Shown: positions 35,723 to 44,150, counted from the first letter of the stretch. The stretch: DNA of 64,000 nt from Paucibacter sp. PLA-PC-4 (GCF_026241155.1 NZ_JAPFGP010000018.1:62001-126000), one strand, 5' to 3'. The notes: generated by a model not told the origin, from the letters alone. Made by a program: numbers and translations.

Positions 35723-36640
35723 TCAGGCCACCGAGCGGTACTGGGCCGGGCGCGTCGCCAGCGCCTTCTCGACCACGGCGGTGACGAAGGCGCGCTCCTC
35801 GCCGATCAGCGGTAGGCGGGGCCGGCGCATATGCTCGCTGCCCACACCCACCAGTGCATCGATCAGCTTCAGGTTCTGCACGAGCTTGTTGGAGACGTCC
35901 AGATGCAGCATCGGCGTCATCCACTGATACAGCTTCAGCGCCTCGGCCCACTGCCCGGCCTTCATCAGATCGAACAGCGCGACGGTCTCTCTCGGGAAGG
36001 CGCAGCCGACACCGGCCAGCAGGCCGTCGCAGCCCAGCGCCAGACCCTCATAGGCGAGATCGTCGACGCCGAGGAAGAGTTGGTAGCGCTCGCCCAGCGC
36101 ATTGCGCAGATCGGTGATGCGGCGGATATCGCCGGTGCTTTCCTTGATCGCGGCGACCCACTTGCAGTCCGCCAGCTCCTGCATATGCTCGGGCTTCAGG
36201 TCGACGCGGTAGGCCACCGGGTTGTTGTAGACCATCACCGGCTTCTGCGCGGCCTCAGCCATTGTGCGCACGTTCAGCATCGCCTCGCGGGCGTCGGCCA
36301 CATAGATGACCGAGGGCATCACCATATAGCCGGCCACGCCGAGCTTGTTCGCGCCCTCGATATAGCGCAGCGCCTCGCGGGTGCTGGTCTCCGAGACATT
36401 GGCCAGCACCGGCACCCGGCCGCCGGCAGCGTCCAGCGCGATGCGCGCCACCTCCAGCTTTTCTTCCAGGCTCAACGTGCTGGCCTCACCCAGCGAGCCG
36501 CAGGTGACGACACCATGGATGCCGTTGCGAATCTGGAAGTCGATATGGCGGGCCGTGCCCTCGGCGTCGATGCGTTCATCGGCGAAGAACTTGGTCGTGA
36601 CGGCCGGGAAGATGCCGGTCCAGCGGGGTTGATGGCTCAT
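35723..36640 (-). CDS. DapA/N-acetylneuraminate lyase-family enzyme, probable Pyr4H2C deaminase or keto-deoxy acid dehydratase
   Basis: A 305-residue class I aldolase-fold enzyme. It has the Schiff-base Lys K166 in AAIKESTGD, the Tyr of YNNP (Y138), and the carboxylate-binding GSLGEAST loop near residue 49. As first gene of an operon with a TRAP importer and KGSADH, it should make 2,5-dioxopentanoate. Candidates are 1-pyrroline-4-hydroxy-2-carboxylate deaminase (hydroxyproline route), 2-keto-3-deoxy-pentonate dehydratase, or 5-keto-4-deoxy-glucarate dehydratase. I lean to the first because of general resemblance to hydroxyproline-locus members, but this is not decisive; no epimerase or D-hydroxyproline oxidase is in the window. 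Confidence 0.85.
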   Translation of the reverse strand: MSHQPRWTGIFPAVTTKFFADERIDAEGTARHIDFQIRNGIHGVVTCGSLGEASTLSLEEKLEVARIALDAAGGRVPVLANVSETSTREALRYIEGANKLGVAGYMVMPSVIYVADAREAMLNVRTMAEAAQKPVMVYNNPVAYRVDLKPEHMQELADCKWVAAIKESTGDIRRITDLRNALGERYQLFLGVDDLAYEGLALGCDGLLAGVGCAFPRETVALFDLMKAGQWAEALKLYQWMTPMLHLDVSNKLVQNLKLIDALVGVGSEHMRRPRLPLIGEERAFVTAVVEKALATRPAQYRSVA

Positions 36641-36680
36641 GGCTGCTGCTCCTGTGTTGCTGCGTGTTCACTTGCTGTTG

Positions 36681-36705
36681 TTATTAATATATTTACAGCA
36701 TTCTT
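36681..36705 (-). promoter_or_regulatory. AT-rich promoter/operator region of the TRAP-KGSADH operon
   Basis: A 25-bp A+T-rich island in otherwise G+C-rich sequence, 41-65 bp upstream of the DapA-family start. It contains the perfect 8-bp palindrome AATATATT (36686-36693) and TAAATATATTAAT on the minus strand. Such islands commonly hold the -10 element and an operator (for example GntR or IclR type). An AGGAGC ribosome-binding site precedes the ATG. The regulator is not identified. Confidence 0.4.
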
Positions 36706-36743
36706 AAAAAACATCAGCGTAAACCATTAGCCAGCCGCAAAAC

Positions 36744-37727
36744 TCAGCCTGGCTGCGCGCGCAGCGCCCCGAACTGCGCCGCAGGCTCGGGGGCGCTCCA
36801 GCGCCAGGGCAGCACCGCCGCGCGCCAGACGGCTCTGTGCACCCGAAGGCGCAAGACGCGCTGCGCACCTGGCCAGCAGGCTCGCGCCGCCTCGTCGTCC
36901 CACAGCAGTTCCGCCTCGGCCTGCAACTGCAGCAGACCGCCGCCTTCGTAGTCGACAAATAGCAGGCCGGCCTGCGGAAAGAGGCTCAGATTGCCAAGGG
37001 TGTTGAAGAACTGATTGCCCGGGTAGTCGGGCAGGCTCAACACCAGACTGCCCGTCTCATCGTGAGCCAGCCGCACGAAGCCCGGCTCGCCGCCACGGTG
37101 CGAGACATCGACCCCCTGCTCGGACCCGCCCTCGGGCCGGCTCGCGGAAGCGCTGGCGATGAACAAGGTGTCGCTTCGCGCGATCAGAGCGCGGGCGGCG
37201 GCGTCCAGCCCAGGGCCCAACCAGACCGGCAGCGGCACCGTAACGCCCGGCGGCTGCGGCTCGGGCCGGCGTGCCTGGATGTATTTGGGGCAGTTGCCGA
37301 AGCTCTGCTCGACCGCCACCGCCAGACCTTGCTGCTTGTCGAAGGCGCGCACGCGGCCGTTCATCCGGTTGCGCCGCCTCGTGTGCGGCTCCAGGCCCAG
37401 CACACCCACAGGCGCGCCCGGGGCCAGCGCGGCCAGCGCCGGGTCGTCGGCATCGGGTGCAATAGCCAGGCGCATGGCGCGAGCGTCCGGCGTACTGACA
37501 AAGCCCGGCTGCCCGGCCAGCATCGTGGCCCAGGGCAAGCCCTGCGAATCAAGGCTGCCCAGCAGCAGGGTCGGCAGCTTCTCGAACAGCTCGCGGTGCT
37601 GGTCGGGCATGTGGTCGCGCAGCACCACCGGGGCGATCTCGGCCAGGCGCTCGCGCAGGCCGACCCGGTCTTGCAATGCCTGCTCACCGGCGTGGAAGGC
37701 GCCGGCTGCGGATGAGGGGGCGGCCAT
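36744..37727 (-). CDS. Pyridoxamine 5'-phosphate oxidase-like FMN-binding protein
   Basis: A 327-residue split-barrel protein. It has a PNPOx-like half around LLLGSLDSQGLPWATMLAGQPGF and a typical NRMNGRVRAFDKQQGLAVAVEQSFGNCPKYIQARR in outline, where SFGNCPKYIQ is a hallmark of this large uncharacterised subfamily. A second split-barrel half follows from about residue 190 (LFIASASASRPEGG..VDVSHRGGEPGFVR). The ATG at 37727 shares one base with the GST stop codon; a GTG one codon upstream is possible. It is probably in an operon with the GST gene, under the LysR regulator. Confidence 0.85.
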   Translation of the reverse strand: MAAPSSAAGAFHAGEQALQDRVGLRERLAEIAPVVLRDHMPDQHRELFEKLPTLLLGSLDSQGLPWATMLAGQPGFVSTPDARAMRLAIAPDADDPALAALAPGAPVGVLGLEPHTRRRNRMNGRVRAFDKQQGLAVAVEQSFGNCPKYIQARRPEPQPPGVTVPLPVWLGPGLDAAARALIARSDTLFIASASASRPEGGSEQGVDVSHRGGEPGFVRLAHDETGSLVLSLPDYPGNQFFNTLGNLSLFPQAGLLFVDYEGGGLLQLQAEAELLWDDEAARACWPGAQRVLRLRVHRAVWRAAVLPWRWSAPEPAAQFGALRAQPG

Positions 37728-38344
37728 CACAGACGATCCGGCAACGCAATGAAACCGGGCAAGGCCTCGACCCGGGCCAGCCAGGCGCGTATGCGCGGAT
37801 AAGGATCCAGCGCCAGCCCGCCCATCCCCGCTTGCGAGCTGTAGCTGTAGAGCGAGATATCGGCCAAGCTGGGCTCTGCACCCTCCAGCAGCCAGTCACG
37901 GTGCTCCAGCTCGGCCTCCATGAAGTCGAACAGATGGCGGCCCTGCACCAGGCTGCGCTCCTCGACCGGCCGACCGACCAGGCCCGCGAAGCGCGCGCTG
38001 GCGACGCCGTCCAGCCAGCTGGCGGCCAGACTGAACCAGCGCTGTAGCCGCGCCGCGCCCACCGGGCCGGGCGGCAGCCAGTGGCCGTCGGGGGCAAAGC
38101 GCAAGACCAGGTAGAGCAGGATGGCGTTGCTGTCGCTGAGTACCAGATCGCCATCCACCAGCACCGGCACCTGGCCCAGCGGGTTCAGCGCCAAGAACTC
38201 GGGCCGGCGCTGCTCGCCGGCCAGCAGGTCGACGTGGACGACTTCGTAGGTCAGGCCCAGCAGGCTCAGCATCAGCTCGACCCGGTGGCAATGGCCCGAA
38301 ACGGGCAGGCGGTACAGACGCAGGGTTGGGGTGATCGTGGTCAT
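37727..38344 (-). CDS. Glutathione S-transferase
   Basis: A 205-residue protein. The thioredoxin-fold half has [22 protein letters not shown] with a catalytic-type Ser, the cis-Pro [11 protein letters not shown] and glutathione-binding [10 protein letters not shown]. The helical half ends with [14 protein letters not shown], the N-capping box. Start ATG 38344. It is divergent from a LysR gene and overlaps the PNPOx-like gene, a common arrangement for an inducible detoxification unit; the substrate is unknown. Confidence 0.9.
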   Translation of the reverse strand: MTTITPTLRLYRLPVSGHCHRVELMLSLLGLTYEVVHVDLLAGEQRRPEFLALNPLGQVPVLVDGDLVLSDSNAILLYLVLRFAPDGHWLPPGPVGAARLQRWFSLAASWLDGVASARFAGLVGRPVEERSLVQGRHLFDFMEAELEHRDWLLEGAEPSLADISLYSYSSQAGMGGLALDPYPRIRAWLARVEALPGFIALPDRL

Positions 38345-38378
38345 CAAAGACTCCGTTGTGAGGAGGCTTGACCTTATC

Positions 38379-38430
38379 TATTGCCAATACCGTTTTGAAT
38401 ACCGATAGTTGGGCTTTCAGAATTACGAAA
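38379..38430. promoter_or_regulatory. Divergent GST/LysR intergenic region with two inverted repeats
   Basis: TATTG-C-CAATA (38379-38389) and TTTC-N8-GAAA (38415-38430) lie between the divergent GST and LysR genes. LysR regulators bind T-N11-A dyads in exactly such shared regions, and the sequence is A+T-rich relative to its surroundings. Which dyad is the operator is not known. Confidence 0.4.
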
Positions 38431-38439
38431 CTCGAAATA

Positions 38440-39354
38440 ATGGACCATTTGCAAAGCCTGCGCGCCTTTGTCGCCGTGGCTGATGCGGCCGGTTTTGCCG
38501 CCGCCGCGCGCCGCCTGAACTGCTCGCCGCCGGCAGTGACGCGGGCCATCGCAGCACTCGAGGGACGGCTGGGCGTACTGCTGATGCAGCGCAGCACCCG
38601 CTCGGTGCGGCTGACCGAGACCGGCGAGCGCTTTCTTCAGGACTGCCGCCGCATCCTGGCCGAGCTGGACGAGGCCGAGCGCGCAGCGGCCGGCGTGCAG
38701 GGCGAGGCCCAGGGCCTGCTGGCCATCACCGCGCCGCAAATGTTCGGCCGCCTGCATGTGGCGCCGCTGATCGCTGATTTTTTGCGCGCGCAACCGCGGG
38801 TGCAGTTGCGCAGCCTGTTCGTCGATCGCCTGGTCCATTTGCTCGACGAAGGCATCGATGTCGCGGTACGCATTGCCCACTTGCCCGACTCGGGCCTGAC
38901 CGCACTGCCGGTGGGCAGTCTGCGGCGCCTGGTGGTGGGTTCGCCCGAGTATCTGGCCCGCGAGGGTCGGCCGCAGACTCCTCAAGACCTTGCACAGCAT
39001 CAGGCCATCGGTTTTTCCTTCGATGCGCTGACGCCCAAGCCCTGGCGCTTTCGCGACGGCCAGGTGGTCCATCCGCGCGTCTCCTGGGTCAGCAATAACA
39101 ACGAGGTCAGTATCGCCGCCGCCGAGGCCGGCCAGGGCCTGACGCGCTGCCTGGCCTACCAGGCGGCCGGTGGCCTGCGCGCCGGGAGGCTGTCCATCGT
39201 GTTGGCCGAGCATGAGCTGCCGCCAGTACCGGTGCACATCGTCTACCCTGCCGGACGGCGCGCGCCGGCCAAGGTACGCGCCTTTGTGGACTTCGCGCGC
39301 GAGCGGCTGGCCGCCGAGCCAGTACTGCGCGGCGAGGGGCTGGATCCCGACTAG
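38440..39354 (+). CDS. LysR-family transcriptional regulator
   Basis: A 304-residue regulator starting at ATG 38440. It has the N-terminal HTH (FVAVADAAGFAAAARRLNCSPPAVTRAIAALEGRLGVLLMQRSTR in outline) and a C-terminal periplasmic-binding-like effector domain starting LLAITAPQMFGRLHVAPL. The frame is open 24 codons further upstream, but those lie in the operator region. It likely controls the divergent GST/PNPOx-like pair and itself. Its stop overlaps the topB stop on the other strand. Confidence 0.92.
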   Translation: MDHLQSLRAFVAVADAAGFAAAARRLNCSPPAVTRAIAALEGRLGVLLMQRSTRSVRLTETGERFLQDCRRILAELDEAERAAAGVQGEAQGLLAITAPQMFGRLHVAPLIADFLRAQPRVQLRSLFVDRLVHLLDEGIDVAVRIAHLPDSGLTALPVGSLRRLVVGSPEYLAREGRPQTPQDLAQHQAIGFSFDALTPKPWRFRDGQVVHPRVSWVSNNNEVSIAAAEAGQGLTRCLAYQAAGGLRAGRLSIVLAEHELPPVPVHIVYPAGRRAPAKVRAFVDFARERLAAEPVLRGEGLDPD

Positions 39355-41948
39355 CTCTTCGCGGTGGTTTTCTTTGCGGCGGCCTTCTTGGCCACTGGCA
39401 CCTTGGCGGCGCGCGGCTCGAACTCGAACATCACCTTGCCCTCCTTCTTGTCATAAGCAAGGAAGGCCTTGAACTTACGGCGGGTCTTGTTCGAGACGAA
39501 GTTCTCCAGCAACTCAGTCTTACCCTCAGCCAGCAGCTTGCGCATCTGGCCCGTCTCGATCGGCTGCTGCAGGATGATCTTGCCGCTCTTGAAATCGCAG
39601 GTCACGGCCGCGCCGACGGCATGCTCGCAGACGTAATTGCTACCATGCTCATAGACATGGCCTTGGCACTTCGGGCAGGGGCCCAGCGATTCCTGGCCGC
39701 CAAAATCGACCGGCTCGCCGTCGCCCTCGGCCTTTTTGGCGTCTTCGCCAAAGTCGAACTCCAGCTTCCAGTTGGCGACTTCGTCGTCGTAGACAAGAGC
39801 CAGCTCGGCCGTGAAGGGCCAGCCGGCCTTGGAGCGAAAGCCCTCCAGCGGGCCGATCTTCTTGTCAGCAAGAAACTTTTCGACCTCGTGCAGCTCGAAG
39901 CTGCGGCCGCCCGGGATCTTGCCGATCGAGAAGCCGCAGCCCTCAGAAGCGCCGTCCTTGCCGGTGCAGGTGAAGCGGCGGTAGTTCTCCTTGACGATGC
40001 CGGCGCACTTTGGACACGGAGTCTTCAAGGTCGCATAGTCGCCGGGGATGGTGTCGCGGTCGTAGGACTTTGCCTTTTGCACGACCTTTTCGGTCATCGC
40101 AGCGATCTCGGCCATGAAGGCATCACGCTCCAGCCGGCCCTTCTCCATCTCGGAGAGCTTGAACTCCCAGTCGCCGGTCAGCTCAGGGCGGGTCAGCTCC
40201 TGCACATCCAGGCCGCGTAGCAAGGTCATCAGCTGGAAGGCCTTGGCCGTGGGGATCAGCTCGCGGCCCTCGCGCAGCATGTACTTCTCGGTCAGAAGGC
40301 CTTCGATGGTTGCAGCCCGCGTCGCTGGCGTGCCCAGGCCCTTCTCGGCCATGGCCTCGCGCAGCTCATCGTCGTCGATCAGCTTGCCCGCGCCTTCCAT
40401 CGCCGACAGCAAGGTGGCTTCGGTATAGCGAGCCGGCGGCTTGGTCTGCAGCGCCTTGACGTCGACGCTCTCGGTCGCGACCAACTCGCCAGGGGCCACG
40501 GCCACCAGGTTGGCGTCGTCCTCCTGGACTTCCTTGCCATAGACGGCCAGCCAGCCCGGCTTGACCAGCACCTTGCCATTGGTCTGGAAGTTGAACTCCT
40601 TGCCTTGCGCTTTGACCGTCGAGATCCGCGTCGTCACCTGGAACTCGGCCGGCGGGAAGAACACCGCCAGAAAGCGCTTGACCACCAGGTCATACAGCTT
40701 GGCCTCGATCTCGGTCAGGCTCTTCGGCGCCTGCAAGGTGGGAATGATGGCGAAGTGGTCCGAGACCTTGGCGTTGTCGAAGACCTTCTTGGTGGGCTTG
40801 ATATAGCCGTTCTTGATCGCGGTCTTGGCGTGCGCCGCCAGCTCGCGCAGCGGACCCGGCATGTCCTCGCTGGCGATCATCTCGGCGGTCTGCTTGGCCA
40901 CGGCCAGATAGTCCTCGGGCAGGAAGCGCGAGTCGGTCCGCGGGTAGGTCAGCACCTTGTGCTTCTCGTACAGCGCCTGAGCGAGGCTCAAGGTGGTCTT
41001 GGCAGAAAAGCCGAAACGCGAATTGGCCTCGCGCTGCAAGGTGGTCAGGTCGTAGAGCCCGCCGCAACTGCTGGTGGTGGGCTTGCTCTCTTCCGTCACG
41101 CTAGCCGGCTGGCCCTGCACGGCGGCCGCAATCGCGTCGGCATCGGCCTTGTTCCAGAGCCGGTCGGCGCGCGCTTCGGCGTCCTCGCCCTTCTTGAACT
41201 TGGGATCGAACCACTTGCCCTCGTACTGGCCGGCGACGGCGTCAAACGTGCCGCGCACCTCCCAGTAGTCGCGGTAGACGTGCTTGCGGATCTTCTCCTC
41301 GCGCTCCACGACGATGGACAGCGTCGGCGTCTGAACCCGGCCCACCGTGGTCAGGAAGAAACCGCCATCGCGCGAGTTGAAGGCAGTCATCGCCCGTGTG
41401 CCGTTGATGCCCACCAGCCAGTCGGCCTCGGAGCGGCAACGCGCGGCATCGGCCAGCGGCAGCATCTGGGCATCGCTGCGCAGCTTGTCGAAGCCGTCAC
41501 GGATGGCCTGGGGCGTCATCGACTGCAGCCACAGCCGGGTCACGGGCTTGGTGATCGCGGCCTTGGCTGTGCCGGCGTACTGAATGATCAGGCGGAAGAT
41601 CAACTCACCCTCGCGGCCCGCGTCACAGGCGTTGATCAGGCTGGTGACGTCCTTGCGGCGTATCAGCTTGACCAGGGCATTGAGGCGGCCCTTACTCTTG
41701 TCGATCGGATTCAGATCGAAATGCGGCGGAATCACCGGCAGGTTGTTGAAGCTCCATTTGCCGCGCTTGACGTCGAACTCTTCTGGCGCCTTGATCTCGA
41801 CCAGATGGCCGACCGCCGAGCTGACAACGTAATGCTCGTTCTCGAAGTACTCGTCGTACTTCTCGAACTTGCCCGACTGGGGCGTCAGCGCACGAACGAT
41901 GTCCTGCGCAACACTCGGCTTCTCGGCAATGATCAGTGACTTGCTCAT
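39351..41948 (-). CDS. topB: DNA topoisomerase III
   Basis: An 865-residue type IA topoisomerase. It starts MSKSLIIAEKPSVAQDI (TOPRIM), with the acidic metal motif NACDAGREGE (about 106-115) and active-site Y335 in LTYPRTDSR. C-terminal zinc-binding repeats follow (CPKCAGIV..FTCTG; CPKCQGHVYEHG..CEH), longer than in E. coli TopB. The last 20 or so residues are Lys/Ala-rich (AKVPVAKKAAAKKTTAKS), resembling a histone H1-like DNA-binding tail. The enzyme relaxes negative supercoils and decatenates DNA. It converges on the LysR gene, their stop codons overlapping in CTAG. Confidence 0.95.
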   Translation of the reverse strand: MSKSLIIAEKPSVAQDIVRALTPQSGKFEKYDEYFENEHYVVSSAVGHLVEIKAPEEFDVKRGKWSFNNLPVIPPHFDLNPIDKSKGRLNALVKLIRRKDVTSLINACDAGREGELIFRLIIQYAGTAKAAITKPVTRLWLQSMTPQAIRDGFDKLRSDAQMLPLADAARCRSEADWLVGINGTRAMTAFNSRDGGFFLTTVGRVQTPTLSIVVEREEKIRKHVYRDYWEVRGTFDAVAGQYEGKWFDPKFKKGEDAEARADRLWNKADADAIAAAVQGQPASVTEESKPTTSSCGGLYDLTTLQREANSRFGFSAKTTLSLAQALYEKHKVLTYPRTDSRFLPEDYLAVAKQTAEMIASEDMPGPLRELAAHAKTAIKNGYIKPTKKVFDNAKVSDHFAIIPTLQAPKSLTEIEAKLYDLVVKRFLAVFFPPAEFQVTTRISTVKAQGKEFNFQTNGKVLVKPGWLAVYGKEVQEDDANLVAVAPGELVATESVDVKALQTKPPARYTEATLLSAMEGAGKLIDDDELREAMAEKGLGTPATRAATIEGLLTEKYMLREGRELIPTAKAFQLMTLLRGLDVQELTRPELTGDWEFKLSEMEKGRLERDAFMAEIAAMTEKVVQKAKSYDRDTIPGDYATLKTPCPKCAGIVKENYRRFTCTGKDGASEGCGFSIGKIPGGRSFELHEVEKFLADKKIGPLEGFRSKAGWPFTAELALVYDDEVANWKLEFDFGEDAKKAEGDGEPVDFGGQESLGPCPKCQGHVYEHGSNYVCEHAVGAAVTCDFKSGKIILQQPIETGQMRKLLAEGKTELLENFVSNKTRRKFKAFLAYDKKEGKVMFEFEPRAAKVPVAKKAAAKKTTAKS

Positions 41949-42008
41949 GGTTCTTTCTTTTGGCGGACCGCCGCGAGTATCGCTGGCAGCCTGCCTACAA
42001 TCCGGCCT

Positions 42009-42033
42009 CGCGCACACGCACACGCGCGCACGC
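42009..42033. repeat. 25-nt alternating pyrimidine-purine tract
   Basis: A strict alternation of C with G or A runs for 25 nt between the divergent topB and SET genes. Such CG/CA tracts can adopt left-handed Z-DNA under negative supercoiling. Its place upstream of a topoisomerase gene makes a supercoil-sensitive role conceivable, but this is inference. Confidence 0.75.
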
Positions 42034-42062
42034 CCATGATTTCAATGTAACCAACTCGAACG

Positions 42063-42605
42063 ATGACGCAAGCCGCAGCCAAGAAGCCCGCGCCCAAGAA
42101 TCAGACCAGGCCCAAGGTCAAAGCCGGCCGCCGCATCCAAGTGCGCCGCTCCGGTGTGCACGGCCGTGGCGTCTACGCGATCGACTACATCCAGGCGGGA
42201 GAGACCCTGATCGAGTACACCGGCGAGCGCATCAGCTGGGACGAGGCGATGGACCGCCATCCCCACGACCCCAGCCAGCCCAACCACACCTTTTACTTCC
42301 ACATCGAGACCGGAGAGGTCATCGACGCGCTGCACGGCGGCAACAGCTCGCGCTGGATCAACCACAGCTGCGAGCCCAATTGCGAAGCCGACGAGACCGA
42401 CAACGGTCGCGTCTTCATCAAGGCGCTACGCGATCTGCTGCCCGGCGAGGAGCTGTTCTACGACTACGGCCTCGTGATCGACGAGCGCTACACGCCCAAG
42501 CTCAAAAAAGAATTCGCCTGTTATTGCGGCAGCGCCGACTGTCGTGGCACCATGCTCGCGCCTAAACGTAACAGCCAGCGTCACAACCAACGCAGCAGCA
42601 CCTGA
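42063..42605 (+). CDS. SET-domain protein lysine methyltransferase
   Basis: A 180-residue protein. A basic N-terminus (residues 1-25, KKPAPKNQTRPKVKAGRR) precedes a compact SET domain. Motifs: GVHGRGVYA, the SAM-binding and pseudoknot NHSCEPNC (N100-C107), and the catalytic GEELFYDYG (Y133, Y135). A post-SET zinc site C153-x-C155-x4-C160 works with C107 (FACYCGSADCRGT). All key residues are present, so it should be an active SAM-dependent lysine methyltransferase. Bacterial SET proteins are known in chlamydiae and some proteobacteria, acting on histone-like or ribosomal proteins; the target here is unknown. It is divergent from topB and precedes birA by 11 nt. Confidence 0.9.
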   Translation: MTQAAAKKPAPKNQTRPKVKAGRRIQVRRSGVHGRGVYAIDYIQAGETLIEYTGERISWDEAMDRHPHDPSQPNHTFYFHIETGEVIDALHGGNSSRWINHSCEPNCEADETDNGRVFIKALRDLLPGEELFYDYGLVIDERYTPKLKKEFACYCGSADCRGTMLAPKRNSQRHNQRSST

Positions 42606-42616
42606 ACATAGAGCCC

Positions 42617-43465
42617 ATGGCCGAACATCAACAGTGGGGGGTTGAAGCCCTCTGGCAAGACCTGGAACCGCTGCTGCCGGGCATGAGCATCGAGGTGCTG
42701 GCTCGAGCCGAGTCGACCAACTCGGCCCTGCTGGAGCGGGTGCGCAGCGATGCCCGCCAATCGTTCGAGCCCAGCCCCTATGGTCGTCGCGCCCACGATC
42801 TGCAGCCCTGCCTGCTGGTGGCCGAGCACCAGACCCACGGCCGCGGCCGCATGGGCCGTAGCTGGCACGCCGGGCCTGGCGCCTCGCTGACCTTCTCGCT
42901 GGCCCTCCCGATGTCGCTGAGCGACTGGTCGGGGCTGTCGCTGGCGGTGGGCTGCGCGATCGCTGACGCGTTGGAGCCACCCACCGAAGCCACGCCGCGC
43001 CTGCAGCTGAAGTGGCCCAACGACATCTGGCTCGATGGCCGCAAGCTCGGCGGCATCTTGATCGAGACCGTGCCGGCCGCTGGCCAGCGCATGGTAGTGG
43101 TAGGCGTGGGCCTGAATGTCGGCGGCCAGCCGCCGGCCGCCGACGCCCAGTATCAAACCGGCTTTGCCTCGCTCGCCGAGCTGCAGCCGCAGCTCGATGC
43201 GCCAGCGGTGCTGGCGCAGGTGGCTCGGCCGCTGATCCAGGCCCTGCTGGACTTCCAGACCGGCGGCTTCGCTCCCTGGCAATCCGCCTATGCGCGGCGC
43301 GATCTGCTGCTAGGCCGTCACGTCACTGCCGGCGCGATGGAAGGTCTGGCCCAGGGCGTCAACGCCCAGGGCGAGTTGCAGTTGCAGACGGCCTCGGGCC
43401 TGCAGACGGTGGCAGGCGGCGAGATCAGCGTGCGCCTGGCCGCCGCGACTGACGAGGCCTCCTGA
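42617..43465 (+). CDS. birA: Biotin-[acetyl-CoA-carboxylase] ligase
   Basis: A 282-residue class I enzyme without the N-terminal HTH repressor domain. It has ARAESTNSALLERV near the start, the biotinyl-AMP loop HGRGRMGRSWH, KWPNDIW and the catalytic RKLGGILIE. The last 50 residues form the SH3-like C-terminal domain (LLGRHVTAG..GLAQGVNAQGELQL). It attaches biotin to the carboxylase carrier protein. A SPOR-like gene follows after 4 nt, a conserved order in Burkholderiales. Confidence 0.93.
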   Translation: MAEHQQWGVEALWQDLEPLLPGMSIEVLARAESTNSALLERVRSDARQSFEPSPYGRRAHDLQPCLLVAEHQTHGRGRMGRSWHAGPGASLTFSLALPMSLSDWSGLSLAVGCAIADALEPPTEATPRLQLKWPNDIWLDGRKLGGILIETVPAAGQRMVVVGVGLNVGGQPPAADAQYQTGFASLAELQPQLDAPAVLAQVARPLIQALLDFQTGGFAPWQSAYARRDLLLGRHVTAGAMEGLAQGVNAQGELQLQTASGLQTVAGGEISVRLAAATDEAS

Positions 43466-43469
43466 GCTC

Positions 43470-44150
43470 ATGCTGAGAGTCCTGGTTCTCGCCCTGCTGC
43501 TGCTGAATCTGCTGTTCTTCGGCTGGAGCCAGGGCTGGCTCGACACCGCGCTGGGTCTTCGCGCCGGCGGCGAGGGCGAGCCCGAGCGCCTGCAGCTGGC
43601 CCAGCATGCAGACCGAGTCACCGTGATGTCGCCGCAGGCCATCAGTGCGATGCAAACGCGCAGCTGCCTGGAACTGGCGCCGCTGCCCGGCGACGATGCC
43701 TTGAAGGCGGCCCAGGCCGCGCTCGAACGCTTCGGCCTGGGCAGCAGCGACTGGCGGGTGCAGAGCAGCGATGTGCCTGGCCGCTGGGTGGTGGCCACCT
43801 ACAAGTTCGAGTCGGGCGAGCAGCAGGCCCGCAAGGAAGAGGTCTTCAAGCGCCTGCGCCTGGCCTACGAGCAGCTGCCTGCCCCACAAGGCGAGCAGCC
43901 CAGCCTGGTGCTGAGCCAGCATGCCAGCGCCGAAGCCGCCGAGGCCGCGCTGGCCTCCTATGAAAAACGCGCGCTGCGCGGGCTGCGGGTGCTGCAGCTG
44001 CAGGCGCCAGGCCAGCTGCACAGCCTGCAGCTGCCCAGCGCCGATGGCAGCGTACAGACCCGTCTGCTGAACGCCAAAGACCCCGCGCTGGCGCCGGGCT
44101 TCAAGACCTGCCCGCCGGTGCCCGCCGTCTCAGCCGCCAGCGCGGCCTGA
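43470..44150 (+). CDS. SPOR-like inner-membrane protein
   Basis: A 226-residue protein. A single N-terminal TM anchor (MLRVLVLALLLLNLLFFGW) leads to a periplasmic part with a SPOR-like fold (about 66-170, CLELAPLPGDDALKAAQAALERFGLGSSDW, then PSLVLSQHASAEAAEAALASYEKRALRGLRV in outline). Such proteins bind denuded peptidoglycan at division sites or have uncharacterised envelope roles. The 3' end overlaps the convergent protease gene by 21 nt. Confidence 0.78.
   Translation: MLRVLVLALLLLNLLFFGWSQGWLDTALGLRAGGEGEPERLQLAQHADRVTVMSPQAISAMQTRSCLELAPLPGDDALKAAQAALERFGLGSSDWRVQSSDVPGRWVVATYKFESGEQQARKEEVFKRLRLAYEQLPAPQGEQPSLVLSQHASAEAAEAALASYEKRALRGLRVLQLQAPGQLHSLQLPSADGSVQTRLLNAKDPALAPGFKTCPPVPAVSAASAA

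Noticed and set aside
40605-41939. Plus-strand open frame of 444 codons
   Set aside because: Antisense to topB.
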